Positions 1 to 7,011 of a stretch of 64,000 bases of DNA are shown here, piece after piece. Position 1 is the first letter of the stretch. Each line of letters starts with the position of its first letter. Source of the DNA: Rubrolithibacter danxiaensis (lineage in GTDB: Bacteria > Bacteroidota > Bacteroidia > Sphingobacteriales > Sphingobacteriaceae); contig NZ_JBKOPS010000006.1 of assembly GCF_047272945.1 (NCBI RefSeq), positions 186,001 through 250,000 of the forward strand, read 5' to 3'. Position numbers and translations under genes: made by a program. The notes below the pieces were generated by a model. That model did no database searches and had not been told where the DNA came from. It was given only the letters and a program-made list of their open reading frames with translations.

Positions 1-1
1 C

Positions 2-385
2 GGTAGAAAAACCTATGATTATGTGTTGAATGAAATCGGCTCGTCTCATTATAATAATGGGGAAAGAGACGTATATGTAATAACAAGGACCGAAAGACCT
101 GATGCGGGTAGAGTAAAGTTTTACAGTGGAGATCTCGCGGAATTAGTGCATAAATTGAAAAACGAAAACGGAAAAAACATTTATTGTGACGGAGGAGCAG
201 AAATAATAAACGAACTTTTAAAAGATGATCTGGTAGATGAATTTATTATTTCCGTGATTCCCGTATTGTTAGGTGACGGAACAAGGCTATTTAAAGACGG
301 CCGGCCGGAACAGTTACTCGAATTTGTAAGCGCAAAAACATTTGAGACCGGATTAACTCAGCTACATTACAAACGGAAAAGATAA
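2..385 (+). CDS. Dihydrofolate reductase family protein (RibD C-terminal-like), 5' partial
   Basis: The frame is open from the first bases of the window and reads GRKTYD, the conserved motif near the N-terminus of YyaP/RibD-C type reductases, so the true start lies upstream. Later motifs are NGKNIYCDGGAEII (NADPH-binding loop) and the C-terminal DEFIISVIPVLLGDGTRLF stretch typical of the family. About 127 residues are visible of an expected 170-180. Members are mostly small NADPH-dependent reductases of unknown substrate. Two more paralogues lie at 46.0-47.3 kb. A GTG at 23 could be read as a start, but it falls inside the conserved fold and is unlikely to be real. Confidence 0.85.
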   Translation, partial: GRKTYDYVLNEIGSSHYNNGERDVYVITRTERPDAGRVKFYSGDLAELVHKLKNENGKNIYCDGGAEIINELLKDDLVDEFIISVIPVLLGDGTRLFKDGRPEQLLEFVSAKTFETGLTQLHYKRKR

Positions 386-563
386 ACAACGAACCGATAA
401 CCATATAAAAGCATAATGCGGATTGGATCATTAAATGGGGTACTTTAGCCTCTGCTAAATTGCCAACAACGGACAGTGAATTCTTCTATCCGGCCAGGTA
501 CTTCTGACCAGAAGGCAGTTAGGGTAAGCATAATAGAAATCCAAAACCACGATAACTTTATAT

Positions 564-1067
564 ATGACAGGAATAAAATTTCAAATAATCACCCCTGAGG
601 ACGATGAAAACATGGAACTCATCGCAGAATGGTATTTAAATGAATGGAAAATTCCTGTTCAGACAACAATAGAAAAAATAAAAAACCTTTCTGTGGACAA
701 CTCTGAGTTTCAGGTACTGTTAACTGTTGAGGGTAACCCAATTGCAACAGGCGGACTTTATAATAACGTTGGCCTTTTAGACAGAGAGCCAAGGCTTAAA
801 ATTTATAAAAATTGGTTGGCTTTGGTTTATACAAAACCCGACTTCAGAAAAAAAGGCTTTGGAGCATTAATCTGTAATTATATTCAGGATCATGCAAAAG
901 TACTGGGACTGAGTGAAATCTATTTATTTACTCATACTGCCGAAAGCTTATACAAGCAGCTTGAATGGCAACAATTGGAGCGCCTTGTTTTGGGTGCAAA
1001 GGACATTGTAGTAATGAAAAAAGAACTGATAGAAAAGATCGATAGCAATCGAATTGACACCGGATGA
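564..1067 (+). CDS. GNAT family N-acetyltransferase
   Basis: A 167-residue protein with the acetyl-CoA pyrophosphate loop RKKGFGALI at about residues 93-101, preceded by the beta4 strand NWLALVYTKPDF. This is the usual size for a single-domain GCN5-related acetyltransferase. The acceptor substrate cannot be told from sequence. It stands alone, convergent with the AHSA1 gene at 1218-1667, with a short GC-rich hairpin (1185-1208) between them. Confidence 0.85.
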   Translation: MTGIKFQIITPEDDENMELIAEWYLNEWKIPVQTTIEKIKNLSVDNSEFQVLLTVEGNPIATGGLYNNVGLLDREPRLKIYKNWLALVYTKPDFRKKGFGALICNYIQDHAKVLGLSEIYLFTHTAESLYKQLEWQQLERLVLGAKDIVVMKKELIEKIDSNRIDTG

Positions 1068-1184
1068 GATGAATGTCAACACGAACAAGGCTTCAATCAA
1101 TTGCATGTGAAGTACCATGCAAGATTTACATTTTATTAATCTTAGGACGTAACGAAAAATTGAACAGCAATAAAGCTAAATAAA

Positions 1185-1208
1185 GGCACACGCCCTATAA
1201 CGTGTGCC
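1185..1208. terminator. GC-rich hairpin between convergent genes
   Basis: GGCACACG (1185-1192) is the perfect reverse complement of CGTGTGCC (1201-1208), with an 8-base loop. It lies between the 3' ends of the GNAT gene (+) and the AHSA1 gene (-), where a shared terminator would sit. There is no clear U-tract on either strand, so activity as an intrinsic terminator is inferred from position only. Confidence 0.45.
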
Positions 1209-1217
1209 CGCGTTATA

Positions 1218-1667
1218 TCATGCGTCCGGTATTTCAGGTTCTACCAGCCTGATCAGCTTTTCCAGCGATTCCTGCCATCCCAGGTAACACATTTCTACCG
1301 GTATAACATCAGGTATTCCTTCCTGCAATACTTTTAACTCGGTTCCCACAGACGTTTTTTGAAGCCATATGGAGGTGTTCATCACGCCAGGCAGGTTCGG
1401 GTCGTCAAATTTGTCGGTGTATTTTAAAAACTCATTCGGTTTGATCTCAACATATTCGCCGCCGAAGGAGTGGCCGTTACCCGTGCTGAAATTGTGAAAC
1501 GACATTCTGAAGCTGCCGCCAACCTGCACATCCATTTTATGCACGGTACAAAGAAAACCATAAGGAGGCAACCAGGAGGCAATTGCAAGGGCTTCGGTAA
1601 ATGCCCTGAAAACTTTTTCAGGAGATGCTTTAATTACTCTGTGTAATGAAACTTTGTTGTCTGCCAT
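1218..1667 (-). CDS. SRPBCC / AHSA1 family protein
   Basis: A START-like ligand-binding fold of the Aha1 C-terminal type. The N-terminus VSLHRVIKASPEKVFRAFTE and the WLPPYGF segment are characteristic of the family. I place the start at MADNKVS (149 residues); an in-frame extension to 1739 has no conserved residues. These small proteins are often found as stress-linked or unassigned lipid/small-molecule binders, and no specific ligand can be inferred here. Confidence 0.85.
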   Translation of the reverse strand: MADNKVSLHRVIKASPEKVFRAFTEALAIASWLPPYGFLCTVHKMDVQVGGSFRMSFHNFSTGNGHSFGGEYVEIKPNEFLKYTDKFDDPNLPGVMNTSIWLQKTSVGTELKVLQEGIPDVIPVEMCYLGWQESLEKLIRLVEPEIPDA

Positions 1668-1739
1668 AAAAAATCTTTTTAATTGGTTCCTACTCGTCTG
1701 GCTTTTCGGTTCGCCCGTTTTGGGTGGTAGCTGCTCCAC

Positions 1740-2136
1740 TGTCTGTTCGTTGGTTTCTACGAATTTACATTACAAAGATGATAGTAAAAACAATAGGGCG
1801 TAGGTTCCGCATGCGACAAATTAGAGGCTGTTTTGCGGCTTTTTTCTTGGCCGTAATTCATGTTGCTCGTTATAGTATTTTTTCAATTTATATACTGATT
1901 TTATGAGTCTTACTCATTAAAATGCTCTATCGGTTTATTGGCTGCTGTCAGAAATAGAACTATATTTTCTGCTCATGTAGCATTAAAGCAGACAGCAAGA
2001 TAATCTGAATAAATAAAAAGGTTTCGGCTACAAGCTCGAACCAGCAACATTATACTTGCACCGGCTATGGGCGTTAGGGATTACGAGGCGATTTTCTATC
2101 AGTGTACCCCAAATTCCCGATGCACTATAACACGTA
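1740..2136. other. 397-bp gap without a recognisable gene
   Basis: AT-rich sequence holding the upstream region of the AHSA1 gene. No convincing ORF, tRNA or clear palindromic cassette site was found. The right part (about 2050-2136) could be a decayed cassette site, because the methyltransferase stop overlaps a GTTCGTAC-like box, but no matching arm could be aligned. Confidence 0.4.
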
Positions 2137-2719
2137 TTAGGTGTTCGTACTCTTTGTTAATTGTTTCATTTTCATTATTACCGTTCGGCTAAAAAATATT
2201 ACCGGCTGGTCACAAATTTCAAATCCGTTATTTCCCATTTTTTCAATTATTTGTCGAAACGTATTTTTTGAGACGTGAAATTTTTGTTCGGAAATAAAAA
2301 TCATTGTTTCAGGTTTTGCGATTCTTGACAGGTCTCGGATGATGCTGTCAATATATCTCATTTCGTGAAGGGAATAAAAAGCAAGGATAAAATCAACTTT
2401 TTCTGTCAGGCCGATGGAGTTTTCTTGATTATTGTGAATTTCAATTAGTCTCTGCAGTACGTTATTTAGTAATTTTTGCTTTAAGGGTTCAAGCATTTCT
2501 TTTTGCACATCAGAGGCAATAACCTTTCCATTGTTTTTAAGCAAATTTGCAATTTCTAATGTAAAATAGCCTGTTCCGCAACCTAAATCAAGAACAGTTA
2601 TACACGAATAAATATATTTTCTCAAAATTTTCTCGGATTTTTAGAAATAGTCGAAGTCGGCTGTCTAAAGCACTCGCTTTTTCAATTGGGTGCAAATAGG
2701 TGTTGGAAAAGTTACTCAC
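2137..2719 (-). pseudogene. Class I SAM-dependent methyltransferase, broken by a one-base frameshift
   Basis: The downstream frame (from 2625) encodes TVLDLGCGTGYFTLEIA, the SAM-binding motif I of Rossmann methyltransferases, and a motif-II acidic residue in VIASDV. It lacks the N-terminal region that homologues have. That region is present in the next frame: from a GTG at 2719 it reads VSNFSNTYLHPIEKASALDS and then RLRLFLK. Adding one A in the A-run near 2636-2640 would join the two frames into LKNPRKILRKYI, the expected link. So this is either a real single-base deletion or a sequencing/assembly error. The intact protein would be about 194 residues. Substrate unknown. Confidence 0.7.
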
Positions 2720-3011
2720 TTGAAATTTGCTCTTTTACTTTTATCCCCGGCACAAAGTAAAATTATTACCAGATAGATTGCAATAAAACCAGGAAGTTAA
2801 ACTATCAGGTACAAATCTCTTATACTTCTCTCAGGATAACAGAAGCTGGCAGTTTAAGCAGGTGGCGGTGAAGAATTCCGATCCCGGAATATGAGCTAAA
2901 GATAAGAATGAAAAGGAGTGAATGCAGGATGATATAACGCAAGCCGCAGGATCAATGAATTGCCCCATATTTCTATTTGGCAGCTCTAGGTTGTGACGTT
3001 GGTTTTAGGCG

Positions 3012-3146
3012 TTTCGTATAACGTTTTTGCAGCTACCGAGAGGCGGAATTTTAGCACAAACTTCATTTAGAAAAGAACATTCTATACCCACAAATATGTC
3101 TGCGAAGTACGCAACCCCGCCAATTGCAATTTGTTGTTATTCGCTG
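3012..3146. repeat. attC-like palindromic site C
   Basis: Imperfect inverted repeat with core from AAC (3020-3022) to GTT (3136-3138), 119 bp. The left arm carries TATAACG, TTTGCA and GAGGCGG; the right arm carries CCCCGCC, TTGCAA and GTTATTCGC. It lies directly 3' of the 3206-3778 gene. The loop contains the TTTTAGCACAAA motif also seen in the sites at 50.4-51.1 kb. Confidence 0.65.
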
Positions 3147-3205
3147 TTTTTCTTCTCACGTCCGTCCCGCTTTTGGCAAGGTGCTGTTACTGTAGTTTTT
3201 TCTGT

Positions 3206-3778
3206 CTACTTATACGTGTCCCAGAATAGCTTTCCGTTAAAGTCTATTTTATATTTTGCCTTTGCAAAGTCCGTTAATAAAATTCCATCACTTTCAATTT
3301 TAAATTCTTCTTCATTGTTTATTGAAACAAAAATGTCAGCACCTCCAAATTCCCATTTTTTATTTCCGTCTTTGTCAAGTTTTGTTACCCGGAGTTCACC
3401 GTGTACAATGTAGTTGTCTTTCTGTTTGAAAATTTGAAAGCAAGTTGCTTGGTCAGCTTGAATTTTCCATTTTAATTCAAGGTCAGGAAGTGTCAAGCTA
3501 AATACTGTGTCGCAGCAACAAATTATTAATCGGTCATTGTCAACAAGCGAAGAGTTTTTGTTAACAGCTGTTGCACCACCTGAGCCGACAACAATGCAAC
3601 TACCAATAATTTGGTTGTCACAATAAATTTTTATTCCATGTTTAGATGTAGGATATTGTTCTGCATTATCACCAAAGTAGGTCATTGAATAATTGAAATT
3701 GTTGTCGGCCGAACCCAATTTGTAGGTTGGCTCGTCGAGTACTTCAACTGTAAGTTCTTTATATTGGTGTCTGTTCAC
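3206..3778 (-). CDS. Hypothetical protein, cassette-borne
   Basis: A 190-residue cytosolic-looking protein with no signal peptide or membrane segment. It has short repeated beta-strand patterns (LTLPDLELKWKIQAD, VTKLDKDGNKKWEFGG, YKIDFNGKLFWDTYK) resembling blades of a beta-propeller, but no family is recognised. Alone in a cassette of island 1, followed by palindromic site C. The upstream leader contains TTTTAGGACGACA, shared with other cassettes. Confidence 0.6.
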   Translation of the reverse strand: MNRHQYKELTVEVLDEPTYKLGSADNNFNYSMTYFGDNAEQYPTSKHGIKIYCDNQIIGSCIVVGSGGATAVNKNSSLVDNDRLIICCCDTVFSLTLPDLELKWKIQADQATCFQIFKQKDNYIVHGELRVTKLDKDGNKKWEFGGADIFVSINNEEEFKIESDGILLTDFAKAKYKIDFNGKLFWDTYK

Positions 3779-3794
3779 TTTGTCGTCCTAAAAT

Positions 3795-3918
3795 TACCCG
3801 TAACTTTTAAGGGTTTAAGTTGTGCTCGATTAAGAGCACTTCACTTTTTCCAGTACTAAAGTAAGTAAAAAGCAGAAATGAACGGGATTCACGTCGCCGG
3901 GGGATGTTACTGGCTGCC
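3795..3918. repeat. attC-like site C2, degenerate
   Basis: Core from AAC (3802-3804) to GTT (3906-3908), 107 bp, between the HigA stop and the next cassette. The outer arms pair poorly, but an inner hairpin is perfect (GTGCTC / GAGCAC around 3820-3838). Its GTTACTGGC end matches the start of the HigBA cassette (GCCTGTAAC at 4662-4670) in 8 of 9 positions. Confidence 0.45.
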
Positions 3919-3923
3919 TTTCT

Positions 3924-4229
3924 TTATAAGATTGTAAGCCGTATTTCTCTTCCGAGTCCTGTTTCAAATATTTTAAACAAAGTCGACAATTGAATGTCAG
4001 CTTTTCCGTTTTCAAGTCTTGAGATGTAGCTCTTTTTTGTGCCTATTTTTTCTGCAAGCTGTTCTTGAGTTATATTTGCTTCTTTCCTCGCTTCCTTCAG
4101 CATTTCGCAGATTACAAAATAATTCGCTTTAACCTCATATTCATCTCGCACAGGAGTTCCTACCTTTCCGTACTTGATGTCAAGCAGCTCGTCAAACGAC
4201 TTAGCTTTTCTTATTTCTTCCTTTTTCAT
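3924..4229 (-). CDS. higA: HigA-type antitoxin, XRE family regulator
   Basis: A 101-residue protein with a Cro/C1 helix-turn-helix at about residues 52-88 (TQEQLAEKIGTKKSYISRL), as in HigA antitoxins. It neutralises the toxin and usually represses its own operon. It overlaps the 3' end of the toxin gene by 29 bp, so translation is probably coupled. Toxin-first order is the hallmark of higBA modules. It is carried as a two-gene cassette between sites C2 and D. Confidence 0.85.
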   Translation of the reverse strand: MKKEEIRKAKSFDELLDIKYGKVGTPVRDEYEVKANYFVICEMLKEARKEANITQEQLAEKIGTKKSYISRLENGKADIQLSTLFKIFETGLGREIRLTIL

Positions 4230-4578
4230 TGCTCTTGTTTTTTAAGTCAAAGTATTCTTGTTTCAATCGCAGAGCCTTTTCAATTTCCGCTCTCGGAGTC
4301 TTTTGAGTCTTTTTCTGAAAGCCATTAAACAGAATAACAATATTTCCATCGTCAAAGCAGCAGAAAATTCTGAAAATATTCGATTCTACCTCAATCCTGA
4401 TTTCATACAGCCCGTCTGTCCCTTCCATGTGGTCAAAAAACTTTTTGGAGATACGTTCTACCTGACGGACAATACGAAGAACATACTCAATCTTTTCTTG
4501 AACCTTTTCAGACTGCGCAAGATAAAAGTCTGTAAAATGAGACCCATGAAATAGGATTTTTCTGTCTACGAATTTCAC
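4201..4578 (-). CDS. higB: HigB/RelE-type toxin (Gp49-like)
   Basis: A 125-residue basic protein of the phage Gp49-like / RelE superfamily. Characteristic segments are FFDHMEGTDGLYEIRIEV, FRIFCCFDDGNIVILFNGF and QKKTQKTPRAEIEKA, matching the family's strand order and C-terminal lysine helix. Such toxins cleave mRNA at the ribosome. The gene precedes and overlaps the XRE antitoxin. Toxin-antitoxin pairs are common stabilising cargo of large cassette arrays. Confidence 0.85.
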   Translation of the reverse strand: MKFVDRKILFHGSHFTDFYLAQSEKVQEKIEYVLRIVRQVERISKKFFDHMEGTDGLYEIRIEVESNIFRIFCCFDDGNIVILFNGFQKKTQKTPRAEIEKALRLKQEYFDLKNKSNEKGRNKKS

Positions 4579-4660
4579 ACAACGAAGTTAACTTAAAAGT
4601 CAACAAAATGCAAGTCTTATTTTGTTTTTCAGATAGGCGTAATGTCAGGTTCGTTAGGGT

Positions 4661-4800
4661 TGCCTGTAACGTTTTGCGGCTTGGCCAAGGTGGCGATTTT
4701 CACCACAAATGTTGATGCGGAGAACCAATGTTTGATTAACCAAAAATGTGTCTGCGGAGCACTGAACCGCCACTTTTGCCAAATCGCTGTTAGCACCAGT
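4661..4800. repeat. attC-like palindromic site D
   Basis: Core from AAC (4668-4670) to GTT (4789-4791), 124 bp. The arms pair well: TTGGCCAAGGTGGCG on the left against CGCCACTTTTGCCAAA on the right. It lies between the stop of the 4812-6224 gene and the HigB upstream region. The right end GTTAGCACCA is the perfect complement of TGGTGCTAAC at 6248-6257, where the 4812-6224 cassette begins. Confidence 0.75.
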
Positions 4801-4811
4801 TGTTTTCATTT

Positions 4812-6224
4812 TCAGGTTGTTAGTTCGTCAATTTTTTTCGTAAGTCTTGCTTTAACTCTTGGTTTTTCTTCGCCTGCAAGTTTATCTAAACAAAGTTTGT
4901 AAAGTTCGAGTGCTTTGTCTTTAAGTTGCCACTGAACATAAATGTCTGCAATGCTTTCTATTGGCTTAATTTCTTTACCAATATATAGTTTGATAAAAAG
5001 GTTAAGCATTTTTAATGTTTCATCTGTTTGCTCTAATTGCAAAACATTAAAGTCAAAAATTCTAAAAAGGTTTTTATTAAAGTCTTCTTTTTTATATGAA
5101 TACCAGTCGCCAGACTGTTGCCCGTATATTCTAGGTTTTATCTCCCCTTTCGATAATTTGTCAAGTGTGTCGTTAGTTTTTTGAATGTAACTTATAACCT
5201 TATCAATTTTTTTATTTTTTAATAATGCCTTGAACCAGTCAAAAATTTCTCCAGTATGAATTGGACTATCAATGTCAAATTCGTGTTTCTTAAATTGTTG
5301 GTCAACAATATCTTCGTTGCCTAATTTAACTTGAATATCTTTTTTAAACTCTTTATAGTCAGAAGTTGCTCTAATTGAAATTGCTAATTCAATTTCTTTC
5401 AATGCTTCTTCATAATTTTTTTCTACAAATAAGTTATCTGCTATAATAAAGTGCTTTAAATCATCGCCACTATCCACAAAATCTTCGAGAGGAATTCCTT
5501 GTTCAACGAGAGCTTTTATGAAGTATGGTTTTGTCGTTATTCTTTTACCAGTTTCTAATGAAAGTTTGTGTCTTGGGTTGGTGGCGGAAGCACCAACAAA
5601 CTCAAAGTAGCGTTCTTGTCGCTTAATATCGTTCCATCTTCCGTATTGGTCTTTTTTTGGCTTTAATCCCAATTCATTCCATTGAGATATTGTTCTAACA
5701 ATGTCAATGTGTTTAATCACTGATTTTGGAAGTTCTTCAAAATTCAATGTTTCAAGGAAAACGAGAGTGTTGTCTTGGCTTGTAGAAGTTTGGGCGGGTT
5801 CCTTCTTTTTGCGTTCAGAAGGCGGTAAAAACTGTTGTGGATATTCAAGTCCGTAATATGTTCTAAACTCGTCATACTCTTTTCTGATTGTCTGCAAATG
5901 GTCTTCAAAAGTTCCGTTTTCTGTAACGTTTTGTTGTCTGATACTTTCAATAAGTTTTGCGTATGAAAGATTTGCAAGTTCTAAGTCGCCACTTGCAAGT
6001 TCTTTGTCAATGGCTTTAATATGCCAAACTATTGCGTCAATTCTGTCGGAAAACGGCAAGTCTGATATTTTAGATTGAAATTTTTGTCGAGTAGAATTTG
6101 TCTGGCTGCTTGGTTTTGATGTTTGAGAACCCTGTCCGTTGTCAATAAAAGTCTTCTCGGATTTTTTTCTTGTTCCGAAGTAAATTAGTAGTCCAACTAC
6201 TGCTATGATTATGATTACTGTCAT
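4812..6224 (-). CDS. Membrane-anchored hypothetical protein with TPR-like helices, cassette-borne
   Basis: A 470-residue protein with one N-terminal transmembrane anchor (residues 1-16, rich in I/V, then RKKSEK), a polar Ser/Thr/Gln linker, and a long helical body. Segments such as NYEEALKEIELAISIRA and WQLKDKALELYKLCLDKLA look like tetratricopeptide-type repeats. The middle part (LETGKRITTKPYFIKALVE) has no family that I recognise. It occupies a cassette alone, between sites E and D. Confidence 0.65.
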   Translation of the reverse strand: MTVIIIIAVVGLLIYFGTRKKSEKTFIDNGQGSQTSKPSSQTNSTRQKFQSKISDLPFSDRIDAIVWHIKAIDKELASGDLELANLSYAKLIESIRQQNVTENGTFEDHLQTIRKEYDEFRTYYGLEYPQQFLPPSERKKKEPAQTSTSQDNTLVFLETLNFEELPKSVIKHIDIVRTISQWNELGLKPKKDQYGRWNDIKRQERYFEFVGASATNPRHKLSLETGKRITTKPYFIKALVEQGIPLEDFVDSGDDLKHFIIADNLFVEKNYEEALKEIELAISIRATSDYKEFKKDIQVKLGNEDIVDQQFKKHEFDIDSPIHTGEIFDWFKALLKNKKIDKVISYIQKTNDTLDKLSKGEIKPRIYGQQSGDWYSYKKEDFNKNLFRIFDFNVLQLEQTDETLKMLNLFIKLYIGKEIKPIESIADIYVQWQLKDKALELYKLCLDKLAGEEKPRVKARLTKKIDELTT

Positions 6225-6243
6225 TGGTTACAGTGTCGTTTTA

Positions 6244-6388
6244 CAATTGGTGCTAACGTTTGGCAGGTTTAAGAATTTGCGGAATTACCTGCACTACAAT
6301 GTCCGCAAGGAGAAAACTAAATAAATAAGATGATAGGACATAAAGCACTTCGCCCGCAATTTTTTAAACCTGTTGTTATGCCTAGTTA
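6244..6388. repeat. attC-like palindromic site E
   Basis: Core from AAC (6255-6257) to GTT (6375-6377), 123 bp. The best-paired arms of island 1: CAGGTTTAAGAATTTGCGG on the left against CCGCAATTTTTTAAACCTG on the right. The right end GTTATGCCTA is the perfect complement of TAGGCATAAC at 6844-6853, the start of the cassette whose gene it follows. The stop codon of that gene lies inside the site. Confidence 0.8.
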
Positions 6389-6825
6389 ATTTTTATATTT
6401 TCAAACTTCGATTTAATTTCTTTTCGTTGTTCATAATCTTTGAAGTCGCTGATATCTAAAATATAAATGGAGTCGTCTCTCATGGTCAAGCTAATTTTAT
6501 CAATTGATATCAATACATTTTCAATCAGGCCTATTTCAATCACTTGGGTCGATTCTTGTTCAGCCAGTTTATAAGTTACTGTTTCGTCATCCCATTCGAT
6601 AAATTGGTTCTGTCTACCCTTCATCTTTTGCGATGTTGCAAGATACAAGGCGAATGAACCGCCTAATAACCAAATAATACTGTCGATAAATTCTCCAAGT
6701 CCTCTGAAATTAAATTGATTTATAAAAACAATCTTTATTACCGATATAGCAATTAGGATAATTCCGCAATACTTTAGGATTTTAGCTTGTCGGTTAATGT
6801 TTTTTAGTTCTATTTTGTTGGCCAT
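6382..6825 (-). CDS. Small membrane protein, PH-domain-like, cassette-borne
   Basis: 147 residues with two predicted transmembrane segments (about 17-38 and 48-66), then a soluble C-terminal part (FIEWDDETVTYKLAEQ ... IYILDISDF) of the bacterial PH-like type seen in membrane proteins of unknown role. The start is set at MANKIE; the upstream extension to 6855 would read into the conserved island-end sequence. First cassette of island 1 counted from the presumed leading end. Confidence 0.6.
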   Translation of the reverse strand: MANKIELKNINRQAKILKYCGIILIAISVIKIVFINQFNFRGLGEFIDSIIWLLGGSFALYLATSQKMKGRQNQFIEWDDETVTYKLAEQESTQVIEIGLIENVLISIDKISLTMRDDSIYILDISDFKDYEQRKEIKSKFENIKIN

Positions 6826-6840
6826 AGTATTGGTCGGTTT

Positions 6841-6973
6841 AATTAGGCATAACAAGTGGCTTTACGCACACTTGCGTATATTTCCAATATATCTGATGTT
6901 GGTGAAATAATAGACCAGAAAAGACGGAAATAAATTAAAACGTAGTTAATAATTTATCTATGTAATTGCAAAT
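6841..6973. repeat. Conserved island-end sequence F (attI-like position)
   Basis: AGGCATAACAAGTGGCTTT and what follows to ATTGCAAAT at 6972 matches 52299-52434 over two blocks: about the first 53 bases, and the last 40 (ATTAAAAC.TAGTTAA.AAT). It contains a perfect small hairpin TACGCA / TGCGTA (6863-6878). It is not a full palindrome like the other sites. It lies between the first cassette and the hscA 3' end, at the place where an attI site would be in an integron. Confidence 0.6.
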
Positions 6974-7011
6974 GAAAAGGCTGTGACTGGAATATTAACC
7001 AGAAGAAAGGC

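Larger units (their letters stand above)
3012..6973 (-). mobile_element. Cassette island 1 (integron-like gene cassettes, no integrase seen)
   Basis: Genes at 3206-3778, 3924-4578 (two-gene HigBA operon), 4812-6224 and 6382-6825 are all on the minus strand and are separated by imperfect palindromes at about 3012-3146, 3795-3918, 4661-4800 and 6244-6388. The island ends at 6841-6973 in a sequence also found at the end of the island at 47.4-52.4 kb. Cassette ends match the rule expected for attC recombination (see findings). Toxin-antitoxin cargo and orphan genes are typical for sedentary integron arrays. The integron assignment is inference, since no integrase gene lies within the window. Confidence 0.7.

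Noticed and set aside
2020..2060. tRNA-like GCTCGAACCAGC stretch
   Set aside because: No acceptor stem, D-arm or anticodon arm can be drawn around it. No tRNA or rRNA gene was found anywhere in the window.
2040..2140. Possible further cassette site 3' of the methyltransferase gene
   Set aside because: The end GTTCGTAC does not complement the cassette start at 3014-3022 and no paired left arm could be aligned; left as undetermined.
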